33,573 bases of DNA, taken from assembly GCA_015179025.1 (NCBI GenBank), contig WHUX01000393.1, forward strand, positions 1 through 33,573, written 5' to 3'. Positions 8,675-20,230 of the stretch are shown here, piece by piece. Within the stretch, counting starts at the first letter, position 1. Each line of letters opens with the position of its first letter. Made by a program: the position numbers and the translations under genes. The stretch is from Terfezia claveryi. Its lineage: Eukaryota > Ascomycota > Pezizomycetes > Pezizales > Pezizaceae. The notes below the pieces were generated by a model that worked only from the letters and a program-made list of their open reading frames with translations, had not been told where the DNA came from and did no database searches.

Positions 8675-10559
8675 CTTCACCTTGCTCTATACACTGTCGG
8701 TACAGTTGCAAGGCTTGACATATTAAGTCTTGTATACTTCTAGACCACTTGCGTCTTTACTACTATATAGCTAGTCTAGACCATTATCCGAAAGCTCATG
8801 AACTCGAACTCCTTAATACCGCCTGACTACGGGGCAGGCAGGTTCAGACTGGGGTACAGGTAGACAGGTCACTGCTGGATCTCGTGCTCGCGCGAGGTAT
8901 CTAATCAGATTAAATTTTTTATGAATTATTATCCTTCCTATATCACCAGCCACGCAAGGGGAAATAGGGCAGTTGGCTTTAATCAGAACTGGCTGGCCAT
9001 TTGGTTCTTTTACCTGCTCTGTTGGGTTGTGAGACATGCAGCCGAGTGGAACCCCCTTGTTCACCTTAACCCTAGGTATTTTCCACGTTGAGATCTGGTG
9101 GGGCAAGGGGAGGGTTGTTCTACTACCGGTATATCCTACTAACATAAGGAACTCTGATTAGTTAATACGTAAAAATTGTAGGCAAGGCTTTAAGTACGTA
9201 TCAGTCTCGCTTTACCTAATAAGATACTTAGGTATGCGACATATTTCCAATTCTTCTGCTGCGTCTAAAAAAACATGGTATCGTCGCCAATGGTTCTCGT
9301 CATGTCCTGAGGTCAAGGAAGCCAATCCCGTATCTTGCTCTCCGAACCCCTGCCAAACTGTTGGAGCTCGACGGCCTAAGTCGTCATATGAGACAATGCC
9401 AGGCAGCTGCATCGTTACTTGTACCTTGTGCCAAATATCGCTTAGAACCAATGAATTGAGACATGAATCTCATCTTCCATTGCCGGGGCCTGAGACCAGC
9501 ATTTAGATGCGCAGTTCAGAAATTGTACAGGAGATAAAGTTCCTGGGAAAACTGATGTCATTACCTCCCAACAGACCACTTCCAATTACCACAACTCAGC
9601 AATTGGCAAAATACAGATGTAAAAAGTAACATTTAGTCAGCGCGAATTCAAGAGCATTCCGGAGATTTGATCGTCGATTAAGGTCGTTTGATTTGATAAT
9701 CAACCAATGATTGGATCTGAAAACCAATTTGTGTGGCAGAACCAGGGTTTAGAGTATCAGCTCAGAGTATCGAGACCAACCGGATAACTGCCTGTAGGCG
9801 TGCATGTGTTGAGTTTCCTCAGCCCCAGATTATTTCCAGCTACTGCTGAGATATCCTGGGGAGACCTGAGATATACACTCGCAAAATTGGTAGAGAAGCT
9901 GATTGTCCCGTTGATAGAAGCGTCAAGCATGTGTCATAGCTCTAGCTTGGAAAGAACTGTTCCAATGTTAGATGCGTTTGTCTTTGGATCGCCAAACCTA
10001 AGGGAGAATCTGGACCGTCAAAAGAGTGAGAAATGGGGAAAGCATGTTGGATAGGTGGGCAATCAGATGGGTGGGTAAAGGTGTGGTCAAGACAAACACT
10101 GTGACGGCTAGTTGGAAGCGCCTCCGCGCGAGGAGTATTAGTGGCAGCTTGAACAACTCTAGGTCTGGTGGACAACACCTCCATACCTTGTGATTTAATA
10201 GCCCTATAGCTATCTATAGATTTAGTCCCAGGCGCTCTCCTCCGCGTGTGACTCCATCAAATGCCTCTCCACCATCACGAGAGTTTGACAACTAGCTTCA
10301 TTTTCTATCCCTCTTGAATCTACCAGCTTAAATACTTGTACGTGCTGTACATATGCTGGGAGTAGTACTTAACCCTCTTTCCACACTGAGCGTAAGTAGC
10401 CGTACTAGCTTGAGTATAAGGGCTGATATTTAGATAGGGAGCTCCAGACACCGATGCGAGAATATGGGATATCGGAATTGATGTCTGCCTGCTTCGAAAG
10501 CTCGAAAAACTACTCCAGCTCCATTTTATTTCTGGGGGATAAATCAGTACTCGTACTCA
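8675..10559. other. Intergenic, no gene supported
   Basis: Most frames here lack an ATG or look random. One ATG-started 110-codon minus-strand frame at 8813-9145 (STWKIPRVKVNKGVPLG, IKANCPISPCVAGDIGRI) reads somewhat protein-like but is not recognised. It could be a transposon fragment. Confidence 0.35.
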
Positions 10560-11860
10560 AGTTGTGCTAACCTATGACGAGGGGCCACATCCCCTGGTCA
10601 GCCCGGTAGATTTTCCATCCTCTGTCCCCGTATCGATGTTAGACAGATCAAAGGAGGGATAAAAACAGCTACCGGCCTCCCCCCATCGACCATATATTCT
10701 GCCGACTTCCCACTTAACCGCCATGAGCTCTGTGTAAAAATTCCCACACCGTCTCACACCAACTCCTGGTCCATCTCCGCCTCCTCCCGGTTCCTTCCTG
10801 TCCCACTTCCAAGCCAACAGTTGAGCTGCATTCTGGGTCTTCCCCATACGCAAAAAGGATCTTCCGCTCTTCCCAATCTCGTGGGTACATGCTCTTTACG
10901 AGCCTCGATCTGTCACGAAATATGCTAGGGCCTTTATTTCCTGTTCTTCCATGTCACGTGCTTCGACTTCTCCTGAATCATGGAAGCTTGCCGTATGCCA
11001 GCCAGTGTTGTGATATAGGGCTTTGGCGTACGCTTTGCGATCCATGCCACTGCCCTCGTTCTCTCCACCTCCTCATTCCCTGCTACCCTGGAGTGTCCTT
11101 TTACCAACATCAGGACCTTTGGAGCAGCTGGTCCTCGTGCGAAACGTCCTTGTGAGCAGCCGGCCACAGGGTCTGGCCGACTCGCTGCCGCGCATATTGC
11201 CCCCGTTAACTGTCCAGGGCCGCCGATTTTGTATTTCCCCAGGCCTAGCATCTCCGTATCCATGACTGTCGCATAAATCCCAAGGTATCTCTCGTAGCTG
11301 CTTCAGCCACGCCTGCCTCGGACAGCCCCTATTCTGGTTCTACGATCCACCTCAGCTTGGGGTTCGCTTTCAATTGCTTCTCGCGATGTCCGTTCGGCTA
11401 TGTCTTACTTCCGGGAGGTACCTGGCATAGACCGAGGCCGTCCATCTTACTCGCCTTCGGTGTACCACCGGCTCTATCTCTGAGATGCGACTGAGCTCGC
11501 TGACCCTTTCTCTGTTTTCCGAGCACTCCGCGCTCACCCGTACCTGCTCCTCGCTTGGGACTGGGTACAGCTCCGCTCCGTAGGTCAAGATCGCCAGAAC
11601 CTGGCGCTACTGAGGCGCCTGATCTAGTCGAATACCGCTCCGGCTTTCGCCGTTCGATATCTTTGAAGTCGGACCTTGTTAGTTATGTCTACAGCCAAAC
11701 GAAGTCCCCTCTTTCCACTTGGTTCGATTCCAGGTCAGCCTTCTACTGCCTCCACTGCCTTTCCCAGGGCTTGATCCATGATCCATGGTCCAGCTGCAGT
11801 TAGCGATAGTCAGCAGTGGGAATGCTCTCAGGCCAGGTGATACTGCTTGAGCTCATTCCA
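10560..11860 (-). mobile_element. Tad-like non-LTR retrotransposon (LINE) 3' end, degraded
   Basis: This block looks more GC-rich than its surroundings. Minus-strand frames give three collinear pieces: LTYGAELYP (about 11560-11590), typical of the segment after the reverse transcriptase fingers and palm in fungal LINEs; KGHSRVAGNEE...IAKR...ITTLAGIRQA (about 10990-11120), the end of an RNase H domain of the KGHxGVxGNExAD type and its spacer; and C.CG-like residues with WKWDRKE (about 10790-10850), as in the C-terminal tail. The pieces lie in different frames and the RNase H ADELA motif is corrupted, so the copy is dead. The 5' limit is unclear. Confidence 0.6.
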
Positions 11861-12803
11861 TTTCGTCTGTTAGCTGTTGGGTACGGAGGTTCCTGACATG
11901 TGGTATCTGGAATTCAGGAAATTGAATGGCAGAACTCCTCTGACAGGTCTCTGCCAGGAACCGCCACTAATCTGGAATTCATTGCCCAAAACTGATATAG
12001 ACCTGAACAAACAGCAGTACCTTTATACCACGGATGTACACGAACCAGACATTCGGAACCTTTTTACCAGCCAGAGTCGGTACTTGCACCAAGGGCTTTA
12101 GGCTGTGCATGCCAACGGACACTTGGGGCACTTGCAAAGGTCTCTGAAAAAGACCAGCTGGCAGTAACTAGGAATACAAGAGTAGAGCACCTCCATCCAG
12201 GAGGTGATGCTCATCTAGGGAACCAACCGAGGCAAGATCATCCTGGTGGAACTTTGTATCCAAAAGGCTAATCATGATATCAGTTAACAACCTTATGATG
12301 TTTATCTATCAAATATGAAAGAAAATGAATGTAGGTTAAAAGCTCTATGTTTGGTGTAAAATCGATTCTAACTGGATATCCTAGAATTGCCACCTGAGGC
12401 ACTTTTCCGGTTGGTAAGTGCTTTCTGGGTGCCCCAAGAGGTTAGGTACAAATGAAAAAAATGATTCGGTCTTACCATACCCAGTTCAATTCTATTCAGA
12501 CAACTATGGAAATTTGGTAATTTTTCTGTGCAGCCATATACTTGGGGCCAAACTAATTTTGTGGTGGCACTGCATACCCGTTGTGGGGGAGAAAGCTTTA
12601 TGGGTTTGTTAGTTGGAGGAGAACAATTCAGCGGAATAAGGGGCGTGAGTCTCTAGGTTATTTCCAATTCAATGTCGTGTGGAATAATTCAGAAATGACA
12701 TGATCACCTCCGGTTTAGGGGCGTGTCTCAGAATAACATTCTACACGAGGGAGGCAAGGCAGATGCACCTCCAATACACAACAGAGGAACAGGCTCGAAA
12801 TGA
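11861..12803. other. Intergenic, no gene supported
   Basis: No coding frame that I trust. A weak hairpin (gagcacctcc/ggaggtg) lies near 12186-12212. Confidence 0.45.
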
Positions 12804-12814
12804 ATATATATATA
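12804..12814 (+). promoter_or_regulatory. TATA-box-like element for the 12952-13815 gene
   Basis: The run tatatatatag lies about 140 bases before the ATG at 12952. It implies that transcription starts downstream of it, which argues against the in-frame upstream ATG at 12700. Confidence 0.45.
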
Positions 12815-12951
12815 GCCATACTCCCTCCGTATTTCTTCTACTCATACTTGCAAGACGAGCCTGCACACTATTCATCCAGCGCTGCTACTACAAAAACTTC
12901 ATTCGCCAAACCAAAGAGCAGAAGTCAGAAGCGACAAGAAAAAAAACAAAA

Positions 12952-13815
12952 ATGCGTCAATACCCTGAACGCAAGCTTACATCGAGACAAAAGGAAACTG
13001 CTGGTCGTCATTGGCCCACTCGCCAAATCATATGTCTGGTTGACTGCAAGAACCTCTATAATGTGCTCAAACGGCTTTCAGCGATGGGGCAAATCGACGA
13101 AGTGCGCGCTCTTTGCATCAGCAACGAGCGAAGGGCAACGATGACCAATTCCGATAGAAGTCGCATATGGGACCTCTTTGTTGCCGTTACTTACCGGGAA
13201 TTAGGCTCCAGTAATTCTTGCGTCGCAGGATACGAGTTTGCGGAATCATGGATGTACACGACAATCAATAACAAGAAGTCTAATGTGGCAACGATCAAGC
13301 ACCATGATGTCTATAGTCCTGGCATTGGTGTTAAACCAGCAGTTATTCTTCCGGATTCAGACCAGGAGGGGTATTCTTGTGTCCCTCTGAGAACAAGAAG
13401 CCTCCTGTTTACAAACCAGGTGACAGGGGAACCGATCAATGTCACTGATGACATGGTGGCTTCGACTCTGAAAAGAATCTGGCAAGAGGTCACTCACCAT
13501 ACTTACCAGGTTTTCGCTGAGGAGATTGAGGGTCAATCGGAGTGGGCAGTGGCAGTAAACGAAGACTGGACTAGGGTCTTTGAGATCGGAGTCTGGTTTG
13601 AAAAGGATCAGCCTGGTTTGACGACCTGGGAGAGTGTGGAGACCGCAATGCGTGTCCACGATAGGTGCCGCTCGCTCAAGCTGGATGACGGGAGGGTGAT
13701 CATGGCACAGTGGGCGGCGGATCCAGTGTTGAAGGACTTTCTCATCCAGGATACCGTTAGGGAGGTTCTTGACGGCGAGGAGGATGAGGATGAGGAGGAG
13801 TCTGAAGAGGAGTAA
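12952..13815 (+). CDS. Orphan protein with degenerate RRM-like domain, 287 aa (family I)
   Basis: The open frame begins at 12700, but the TATA-like run at 12804-12814 and the A-rich context (caaaaATG) favour the ATG at 12952. The resulting length, 287 aa, is close to that of its paralog at 4301-5221 (306 aa). Shared blocks in order: QIICLVD and LSAMGQIDEVRAL (residues 25-54), a LFVAVTY strand (75-81), RTRSLLF (147-153) followed by a long helix, and TWESVETAMRV (225-235). Compared with the paralog, the first domain carries an insertion before and after the third strand, and the protein ends in an acidic tail of Glu/Asp (275-287). The fold resembles an RRM by strand-helix order only. RNA or nucleic-acid binding is a guess. 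No intron is needed and no neighbour suggests a pathway. Confidence 0.65.
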   Translation: MRQYPERKLTSRQKETAGRHWPTRQIICLVDCKNLYNVLKRLSAMGQIDEVRALCISNERRATMTNSDRSRIWDLFVAVTYRELGSSNSCVAGYEFAESWMYTTINNKKSNVATIKHHDVYSPGIGVKPAVILPDSDQEGYSCVPLRTRSLLFTNQVTGEPINVTDDMVASTLKRIWQEVTHHTYQVFAEEIEGQSEWAVAVNEDWTRVFEIGVWFEKDQPGLTTWESVETAMRVHDRCRSLKLDDGRVIMAQWAADPVLKDFLIQDTVREVLDGEEDEDEEESEEE

Positions 13816-16019
13816 GGTTGTTGATGGATTGATTGAGGGAAAGCTTACATCTTAGGTTATGGGTTATGATTAGAGATTTTCCCGATTTATCTCATATTAT
13901 ATTTCCTTTCTCGGGCTGTCATAGAGGGGTTTTCCCTCGTACTTTTTCTTGGTTGAGTTGGCAATTTGCAATACATTTGCATTTCTGGGTCCGCGGGTAG
14001 TACCTTTTTTCTTCTTGGATTTTCAATACTCCACTGTACTATCATGACTCTGTAGTCAACGAAGCAAATATTACCTCTATCCTGCTCTGCATTTTCTAAC
14101 TCTTACCTTACTTCTCACGTTCAGCATAGTGTTGAGTTAACTTTTCAGTTTTCAGTTCCGATACACTCCTTATTTCTGTTATTCATTGATCCTGGTTTCC
14201 AAATAGAATAGATAATTGCAGATTCCTTGGCCCCCTTACACAGATGAGAACCAAGTGTGCTAATACTCGGATTTACAATTGTTTCCTTGTTTAACTGATA
14301 TCGTTGGACCCTGTTTCGGCTAACGTGGAGATTAAGATTATCCCTATGTTTTGGCAGCGGGGCCAGATGAAAGAATCGTAGCCTGGCTAGATACAACCGC
14401 ATAGTTTTATTTTTTATGTTTATGTTGCGTTTGCCTTGACAACGCATGAAACATTTTTAAGGCATGGCAGTGGAGTTTTCAACGCGCTGAACCTCTTATT
14501 GTTTACTTCCCAAGCACAATCTTAGGGGTTCGTAACGATTTAATTACCAGAGGAAAACAGGAGCTTGAGAGTCATTACTTGCCCTATACTTGTGTCGGTT
14601 GAAGCTTTTGTGGTAGTATAAACCACACTAATTTTAGCTGCGTTCGCCCTTAACCCCGAGTGCTGCCCTGGTGAGAGGTCGTATCTATTGCGACCTCCGG
14701 TGTATGACTGGTTCAACATATGTAAGCAGCATGGGATACCAAGCAAGATGATGACTCAGGAGTACAATTTGGTACAACATTGAACAATCACACTCGAAAA
14801 AGCCTTTTAGATAACCTCATTAAGTGCGTTAGGCATCAGTGAACTTATCAGTGCGGTCTATGTCGTTCACCTGTGCAGGAAAAGTATTATTTTGCGACAT
14901 CAGTGAATGTTTGGAATTGCGAAAATTATGATTGGACATGCGACTGGTGGAAGGGGTCGACAACTCATGAGCGCAAAAGCCAGCTTAACAGTGAGGCTCT
15001 TGGAGGTGGGAATATGTGATTCGACATTGAGGCTCTGTTGAGCTAAATATGGAGAGGATATTAAGTACTGTACGTATGTAAGTTCTGTGTACTACTGTAG
15101 AACCGGAAATTTTGACTCGACAGTGCTGCTCTGCTGGTAGATTTTGTAAGGGCAGTGATTGGCTAGTAATGAAGAGCAAACCCTGTCAATTGCAGATCAG
15201 GAGCTCCGGAAAAGGCATATCTATGTCTATCACAATGCAGTCGCTTTTAATATGGTCTCCTCCAAGGTGACGGCTAGAGTACGGATATATTTATCACAGC
15301 TTGGTTCAGAATTCTTGTAAAGAAGAGCTACATTCAAAAGCTAGTCTTCGTGGAGGGAATATATTGGCAGCACGGAAGAACCCGCTTGGATGATCTTATG
15401 AATACAAATGTCTGTCATTAGGTGAAAATAGTAATAGTGTTGATAATAGTACTTCATCTCTCTAACATAAGTAATTAGCAGTCTGACCCGAGACACTCTC
15501 ACCTCCGAGCTGCGATATGTGAAAGGGAAACACAGGGGCATATTTCGGGATTACCCCGATATTTAGTGTGTTCTGTGATCTAAAGCCTTGTCCGCAGTAA
15601 TACGAGTATTAAAAGTACTCCAGTTTTGGATGGGTTAGGGTGGGTTAGATCTAGTAGTCTTAGTGATCCGGCGTTAAACTCTACTTTCTACGATCGTACA
15701 GAGAGTCGTTACACGCTCAAGCCTACGAAGGAGATTGATGAGCGGTACCGAAAAGAATTCAGCTATATCAAAAAAATAAAAAATAAAAACCAAACTCGCC
15801 CCCTCCGCTCCTAATATTTGGTATGCCATCTATTTGCCTTATTGACAGCGTAACTCTACGTGACATAGATTGGTATAGAGGCATAAAAAGGGATGCTTGA
15901 ATCTTATTCCAAATATCTTCCGCTAATCTAACAGCCCGACGAAATTAAATATTAGCTACTAAGTAGCGTAAAGCTAAATGGTGGTGGGCTTCACATACCT
16001 CCGCTTTACTACTTCCGAT
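13816..16019. other. Intergenic, no gene supported
   Basis: AT-rich spacer. Several short frames (14145-14447, 14540-14746, 15341-15541, 15626-15814) have no protein-like features. The T-rich stretch just after 13860 could hold the 3' end of the upstream gene. gggttagggtgggttag at 15632-15648 is not a telomeric array. Confidence 0.45.
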
Positions 16020-16160
16020 CTACATGGAATTTGTGATATCAGGATACTTCTGATGAAGACGGCGCTTGAGCTCAACCCATACACGGTCAATGGGTAACAT
16101 CAAACCATTTTTTTCGAGAAATACAACGATTTGCTTAGCTGTGTGTCTGTATAACCTTTA
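16020..16160 (-). mobile_element. Tc1/mariner transposase catalytic-region relic
   Basis: One minus-strand frame reads HTAKQIVVFLEKNGLM and then PIDRVWVELKRRLHQKYPD before a stop at 16020-16022. The pattern is that of Tc1-like transposases (HTAK...LEENG...WP.SPDLNPIEHVW.ELKRRL). The WP..SPDLN segment has been deleted between GLM and PIDRVW, and the third catalytic acidic residue is D in place of E. This is a short dead fragment. Confidence 0.7.
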
Positions 16161-16913
16161 GATTTTCCGTCACATATTTGCCTATCGTATCCTCCTACTC
16201 TGGAGACATAGATTTGGGACATATAGATCTAGGCGTCTTTTCATTGGACCCTCGAGTTTCATACTCCATAGGAATGCACTTGCAATTTCGGAAACTGTCT
16301 TGTGATTTGCGAAAATTCTTTCCTTTCTCCAAGCCTAACTCACAACATTATGAACTTAATCGAAGCGGTAAGTCATGCTGCTGGATATCTGGAGTGATAG
16401 TATGTATCTGACCATGATTGTGTTGTAAATCAGATTGCCAATCGCAGAAGTCTCAATTTTATGTTGTCGCTTATACCGCTGAACCGTTCATTCATTCACG
16501 AGCTTTAGCTGTATTTCTTTGTAACTCTATTTAAGAGTTCACAATCTGGTTGATTGGGATCTTGAATATTACTTTTGGATTACGGGAGATGGCGTATTGA
16601 GCATATATACATTAAGTAGCAAGCCCGCTTTGCGTGTGTAGGCCGACTTCGGTGTGTATAAGAAGCTTATAGGTATTCTCTAAGTCCTCCTCAGCTAAGT
16701 GAATAGGAACCTTTCAGGTCACGCTACTGGAGCCCCTGACTAAGGAAACCCATGTTCAACACTATCCAATACGAATGCAGCATACCACAGCGTGGCAAAC
16801 ATAACTACGTACGTTCAGTCACAAGCCTGCTTTGGGCATTTGGTGTATGCATCAGAGTTGATAGCCAACTGAAGACGCAAGACACAGGAGGGTGTTGCGT
16901 CATATTCAAACTC
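16161..16913. other. Intergenic, no gene supported
   Basis: No accepted coding frame. The right-hand part may belong to the duplicated segment that starts near 16914, but I could not align it convincingly to the other copies. Confidence 0.4.
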
Positions 16914-17568
16914 GTGCCAACCAGACTATTCAATCTCAGTCCGCCTTGAATTCAAATAAGAGTTTAAATACCCTATCTGTACCTAGCCTGAATGCCAAGA
17001 AATTTATTCCGATAGGGCGGGAGAATCACTTTTAACAATCACAAACCTCAATAGAAATACCCAAAGTCATAAACGTCAATAGAAACACGCACACAAGTAG
17101 TCTGGTTGGCACAAGCCCCTCGAAAGCATCAATAGAAACACGTAGTCCAGAGGCAATAGGAATTTGGACCTTCAGGTTGCTCGTGCCGCGGACACCAACC
17201 AGGCTACGCGAAAACCTGCCACGCCAAACTTAAAGACAACTTGAATACTACAACCAGACGTGCCAACCAGACTACAACCAGACTACTTAATTCAATAGCC
17301 CCTCCCTATACATGTGCTTCTTACTGTTCTGGCTGAACTGCCGGGGGCTTGTGCTAACAAGAATACAGGTTGAATGGAAAGCATGTGAGGATGTTGGCGT
17401 TGAATAGGTCATCACGCCTAGTACAGTCACCAGAATAGTCCTGAACGGGCGATCGCGATATACAGTACTCAATGCAACAACAGGTATACTTAGCAGCTGA
17501 TCTGAGGAATCGACTATGCAGGTAGGTAGTCTGCTGTAGTAGCTCCACCCTTCAGAGGGGTCGTTAAA

Positions 17569-17576
17569 TATATAAA
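17569..17576 (+). promoter_or_regulatory. TATA box of the 17727-18419 gene
   Basis: TATATAAA preceded by agaggggtcgtt. Copy B keeps the same layout (agaggggtcgtttagtttat then aaaccc) at about 29320-29345 on the minus strand. Conservation between copies supports a promoter role about 150 bases before the ATG. Confidence 0.6.
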
Positions 17577-17726
17577 CCCCCTAAGGACCCCGCAAACCTA
17601 GACTTGCTTCTCACCTCACTCTGCTTAAGCGTTGACGTTCTGCAAGTAACATCTACAACATTATCACCCTAAACAAATAATTTCTCACAACTATTCCCCT
17701 ACAGAACCTCGTACTTCTCTATCACA

Positions 17727-18419
17727 ATGTCTAGCAACATGAACTCTTCCTCGGCTAGCCCTTCTATCCCCGCATCTACCTTCCCCAGAGTCTGGCACTC
17801 AATTGCAACGGCCAGAATTCACATCGAAACACTCATTGCCGGTTGGGCAATCCCAGAGTTCCTTACCTATATCAGAGGCCACCCTACACTCTCCAAAGAA
17901 TTCCACGAGCTTGCCCGAGAGACCACAATCAATCCGGACTGTGATCTCCGTGAGACAGACACGCCCCCCGATTCAAATGTTTCATTTGAAGCTGCTGATC
18001 CCGACGACTCTGGAGATGGGTGGGAACATACTGCTGGGGATAGATTACACCTCAAGGCGTTCTTTATATTTGGCTTAGAACAGGAGTGGGTCTCGCCCCA
18101 CATTCACTGGTTTGGTGGAGGCAGTGTTGCAGTAAAGAGGACGAAGTTGAAAAGGAGGGTGCAAGAACAAGAAGAGAAAATATATGAGCAAGAAAGGCTC
18201 ATTGAGGAGTTGGAAAGGAAGTTGAGGAGGAGGAGACCTGAAGAGGAAACATATAGAAAAGGTTTTCTTGTCGGGGAAAAGAAGGGCGGGAGGAGGTCTA
18301 TCGGGAAGAAGGAAGGTTGCTGCGCTCAACATGGAAGAAGAGGGAAGGTCAGGATGGAAGAAAGGAGAGAGGATGGATTGACGATAGGGAGGAAACAAGG
18401 GAGGGAGAGAAATGTTTGA
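17727..18419 (+). CDS. Orphan coiled-coil protein, 230 aa (family II)
   Basis: The ATG at 17727 has an A-rich context (atcacaATG). The parts are a Ser-rich start (1-18), a globular-looking block (FPRVWHSIATARIHIETLIA, GWAIPEFLTYIRGHPTL, residues 19-55), an acidic linker (80-105), a short helix RLHLKAFFIFGLEQEW (106-121), a coiled coil of Glu/Arg/Lys heptads (136-175) and a basic tail. The R..L[KR]A.....[FL]EQ.W motif is also found in the 258-aa protein at 24190-24966 in the same place between acidic linker and coiled coil, so these are likely relatives. Comparison with copies B and C suggests the last ~45 residues are read in a shifted frame here: the alternative frame would end GREMFEVMNNSGKPPSGKRS and run on to about 18535. 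Function is unknown. Confidence 0.65.
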   Translation: MSSNMNSSSASPSIPASTFPRVWHSIATARIHIETLIAGWAIPEFLTYIRGHPTLSKEFHELARETTINPDCDLRETDTPPDSNVSFEAADPDDSGDGWEHTAGDRLHLKAFFIFGLEQEWVSPHIHWFGGGSVAVKRTKLKRRVQEQEEKIYEQERLIEELERKLRRRRPEEETYRKGFLVGEKKGGRRSIGKKEGCCAQHGRRGKVRMEERREDGLTIGRKQGRERNV

Positions 18420-18605
18420 AGTGATGAACAACTCAGGCAAGCCTCCTTCAGGAAAGAGGTCAAGACAGGAGAAACAGAGGCAAGAGGGGAGACTCACGCT
18501 ATTACACGATGAGGGAAATGGTTTTTGGGGGTAAATAAAGAGTAGCAGATATTTGCAGTGTCAATGTTGGGTTCGCAGTTTTGTTTTACAGAGTCACAGT
18601 GCTGG

Positions 18606-20122
18606 ATACTTTCACAAAATATAAGTGACTGATGAATCCTGTAAATTGGGAATGCTTCGGCTTCTGTTGAGGTGGTGTAAGAATGTGATGTGCCTTTCCT
18701 TCTCGAGATGTTGATAGATAAAAATATTAATATGCATAATTAGCACAGTATCCCATACCCCTCGTACATTGGATATAGGGACATGTTGTTGTTCCTAGTC
18801 ACGTTTCGTTCCAATATTTTGGGTGGTGGTGAGTTCTCTGACTAAGATTCTAGGAAATTGGATTGAACTTGCTTATCAATTTTGAGCTGGCAATCCAGTG
18901 TTCTTTTATATACTTGTTGGGGCGCCCGTCTTAATGGTGAGCCATGCCCTTTGGTTCTACGACGATGTGGGACCTAATGCGGCCCTGCGGGTCTAAGCTT
19001 ATTTTACCAGTCTGAGGATATCTGAGTATTACGACACATACTTGTGCAGATAGTACTACTTTGAAGCCACAAAAGTATGTAATGGGTAGTCACCAATCCG
19101 ATGGTTATTAGTAGATCGCAATGCAATATTAGCATTCACTGCACATCTGCACATCTATGTAGATAATTGGACGAGCTCGCAGCACCGAATCAAACTCATG
19201 CCTAATACCTCAGCCGCAAACACCTCACAATATGTATGCTGACAAACAGTACCGGTATTGTAGTCTTCCTACCAAATATGGATAAACATATCCCGGTTTC
19301 TGAAGTCTTCTGATGAGTCACTTCATGAAAGAAATACTACTAAGCCATATTGGGCATGAAAAATTGACTAATCAGGCTAGTCTGGTTGGCACTAATGAGG
19401 CAGCTACTGCCGAGTTAGGTAAGACTAACATCGACGCGCACTTTCAAAACCTCACCTCTTCTCGAGGTTTCTTTCAGCAACTCTGAGTCTTCTTCCGCAG
19501 CCGCCTACCAATTATCTGCAGCCTTAAGTCTTCTGCCTACTCGGTTGTAGGCAACCTTTTTTAGTCTTGCTAGGACTGTCTTTCCTATTTCCCGCCCATG
19601 ATATTTCATGAATTTCTCTCAATCCCTCAGCTCAGCGTAACTACTCCATTAATACCAGTCCCCGTCTCGGTAATCTGATTCTAAATGGGGTTTACCTGAT
19701 AATATCTGCCCTCTATCGGTCGCTTTCGACTATTCACCATGGCACGTAATACCATGATCAACAGCTGGGGGCCTGGAACGCAGGGTCAATGGGGGTCCCG
19801 GCTACAGATGGTGTCAGCTTGGAGTTTCTGTCATCATATTTCGAGTTCCTCAAACGCTCTGAGTTTGGACCTCCTTATAGCTTTAATACTGGGCCAGGCT
19901 AATCCCGTTAAATTTGAAATTGCGCTAGGGATGAAACCAATGGAGGAGGAAAGATTGCAAGAATCCGTTAATTGACAATATGCTAGCAGAGCTTTCCCAA
20001 GCCAGCGTTCAAGGATTGCATAATTGACACGTATTATTACCAGCATGGGGCTGAGGCACTATCCTTAGCTTTGACTCAGTCAGATTATGACCAGGTGGAC
20101 CCTGGAACTTAAAAGGTGCACC
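18606..20122. other. Intergenic, no gene supported
   Basis: Contains one copy of the 13-base TA-flanked motif at 19380-19392 and a 78-codon frame at 19739-19975 with an excellent start context (caccATGGca), but the peptide is not recognised and shows no family features. Confidence 0.4.
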
Positions 20123-20230
20123 AATCCCCCAAATTTGAGGGTCCTACCTTCAAGACACCATCACTACTCAATCCCCCAAGAGTGAGTATCCTATCTCTAA
20201 AACGTCATCATTGCTCAAATCCACCAAGCA
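20123..20230 (+). repeat. 47-bp tandem repeat upstream of the 20348 gene
   Basis: Two imperfect 47-base units start at 20123 and 20170 with aatcccccaa, and a partial third near 20217 begins aaatccaccaag. The array lies about 120-225 bases before the ATG and may sit in the promoter or 5' UTR. Confidence 0.6.

Larger units (their letters stand above)
16914..18605 (+). repeat. Duplicated segment, copy A (intact gene)
   Basis: The segment holds a leader rich in caatagaaacac words, a promoter, the gene at 17727-18419 and about 190 bases downstream. Copy B (28065-30010, minus) matches it along its length. Copy C (32060-32942, plus) matches its two ends. Matching landmarks include gaattcaaataagagtttaa, caggctacgcg, gacaacttgaatactacaac, agaggggtcgtt with a TATA box, gcaaacctagactt, the coding region and gggttcgcagttttg at the end. 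Copy A is clearly more diverged from B and C than B and C are from each other. Confidence 0.8.

Noticed and set aside
9800..10054. 84-codon frame before the LINE relic
   Set aside because: No ATG at its start (GTG) and no recognisable features.
11700..11750. ggttcgattcc resembling a B box of a tRNA gene
   Set aside because: No matching acceptor 5' strand or A box about 50-60 bases upstream; it lies within or beside the LINE relic.
15632..15648. gggttagggtgggttag resembling telomeric repeat
   Set aside because: Only a single ttaggg-like word; no tandem array and not at a sequence end.
19739..19975. 78-codon frame with ideal start context caccATGG
   Set aside because: Peptide shows no domain, periodicity or relative in the window; start context alone is not enough.
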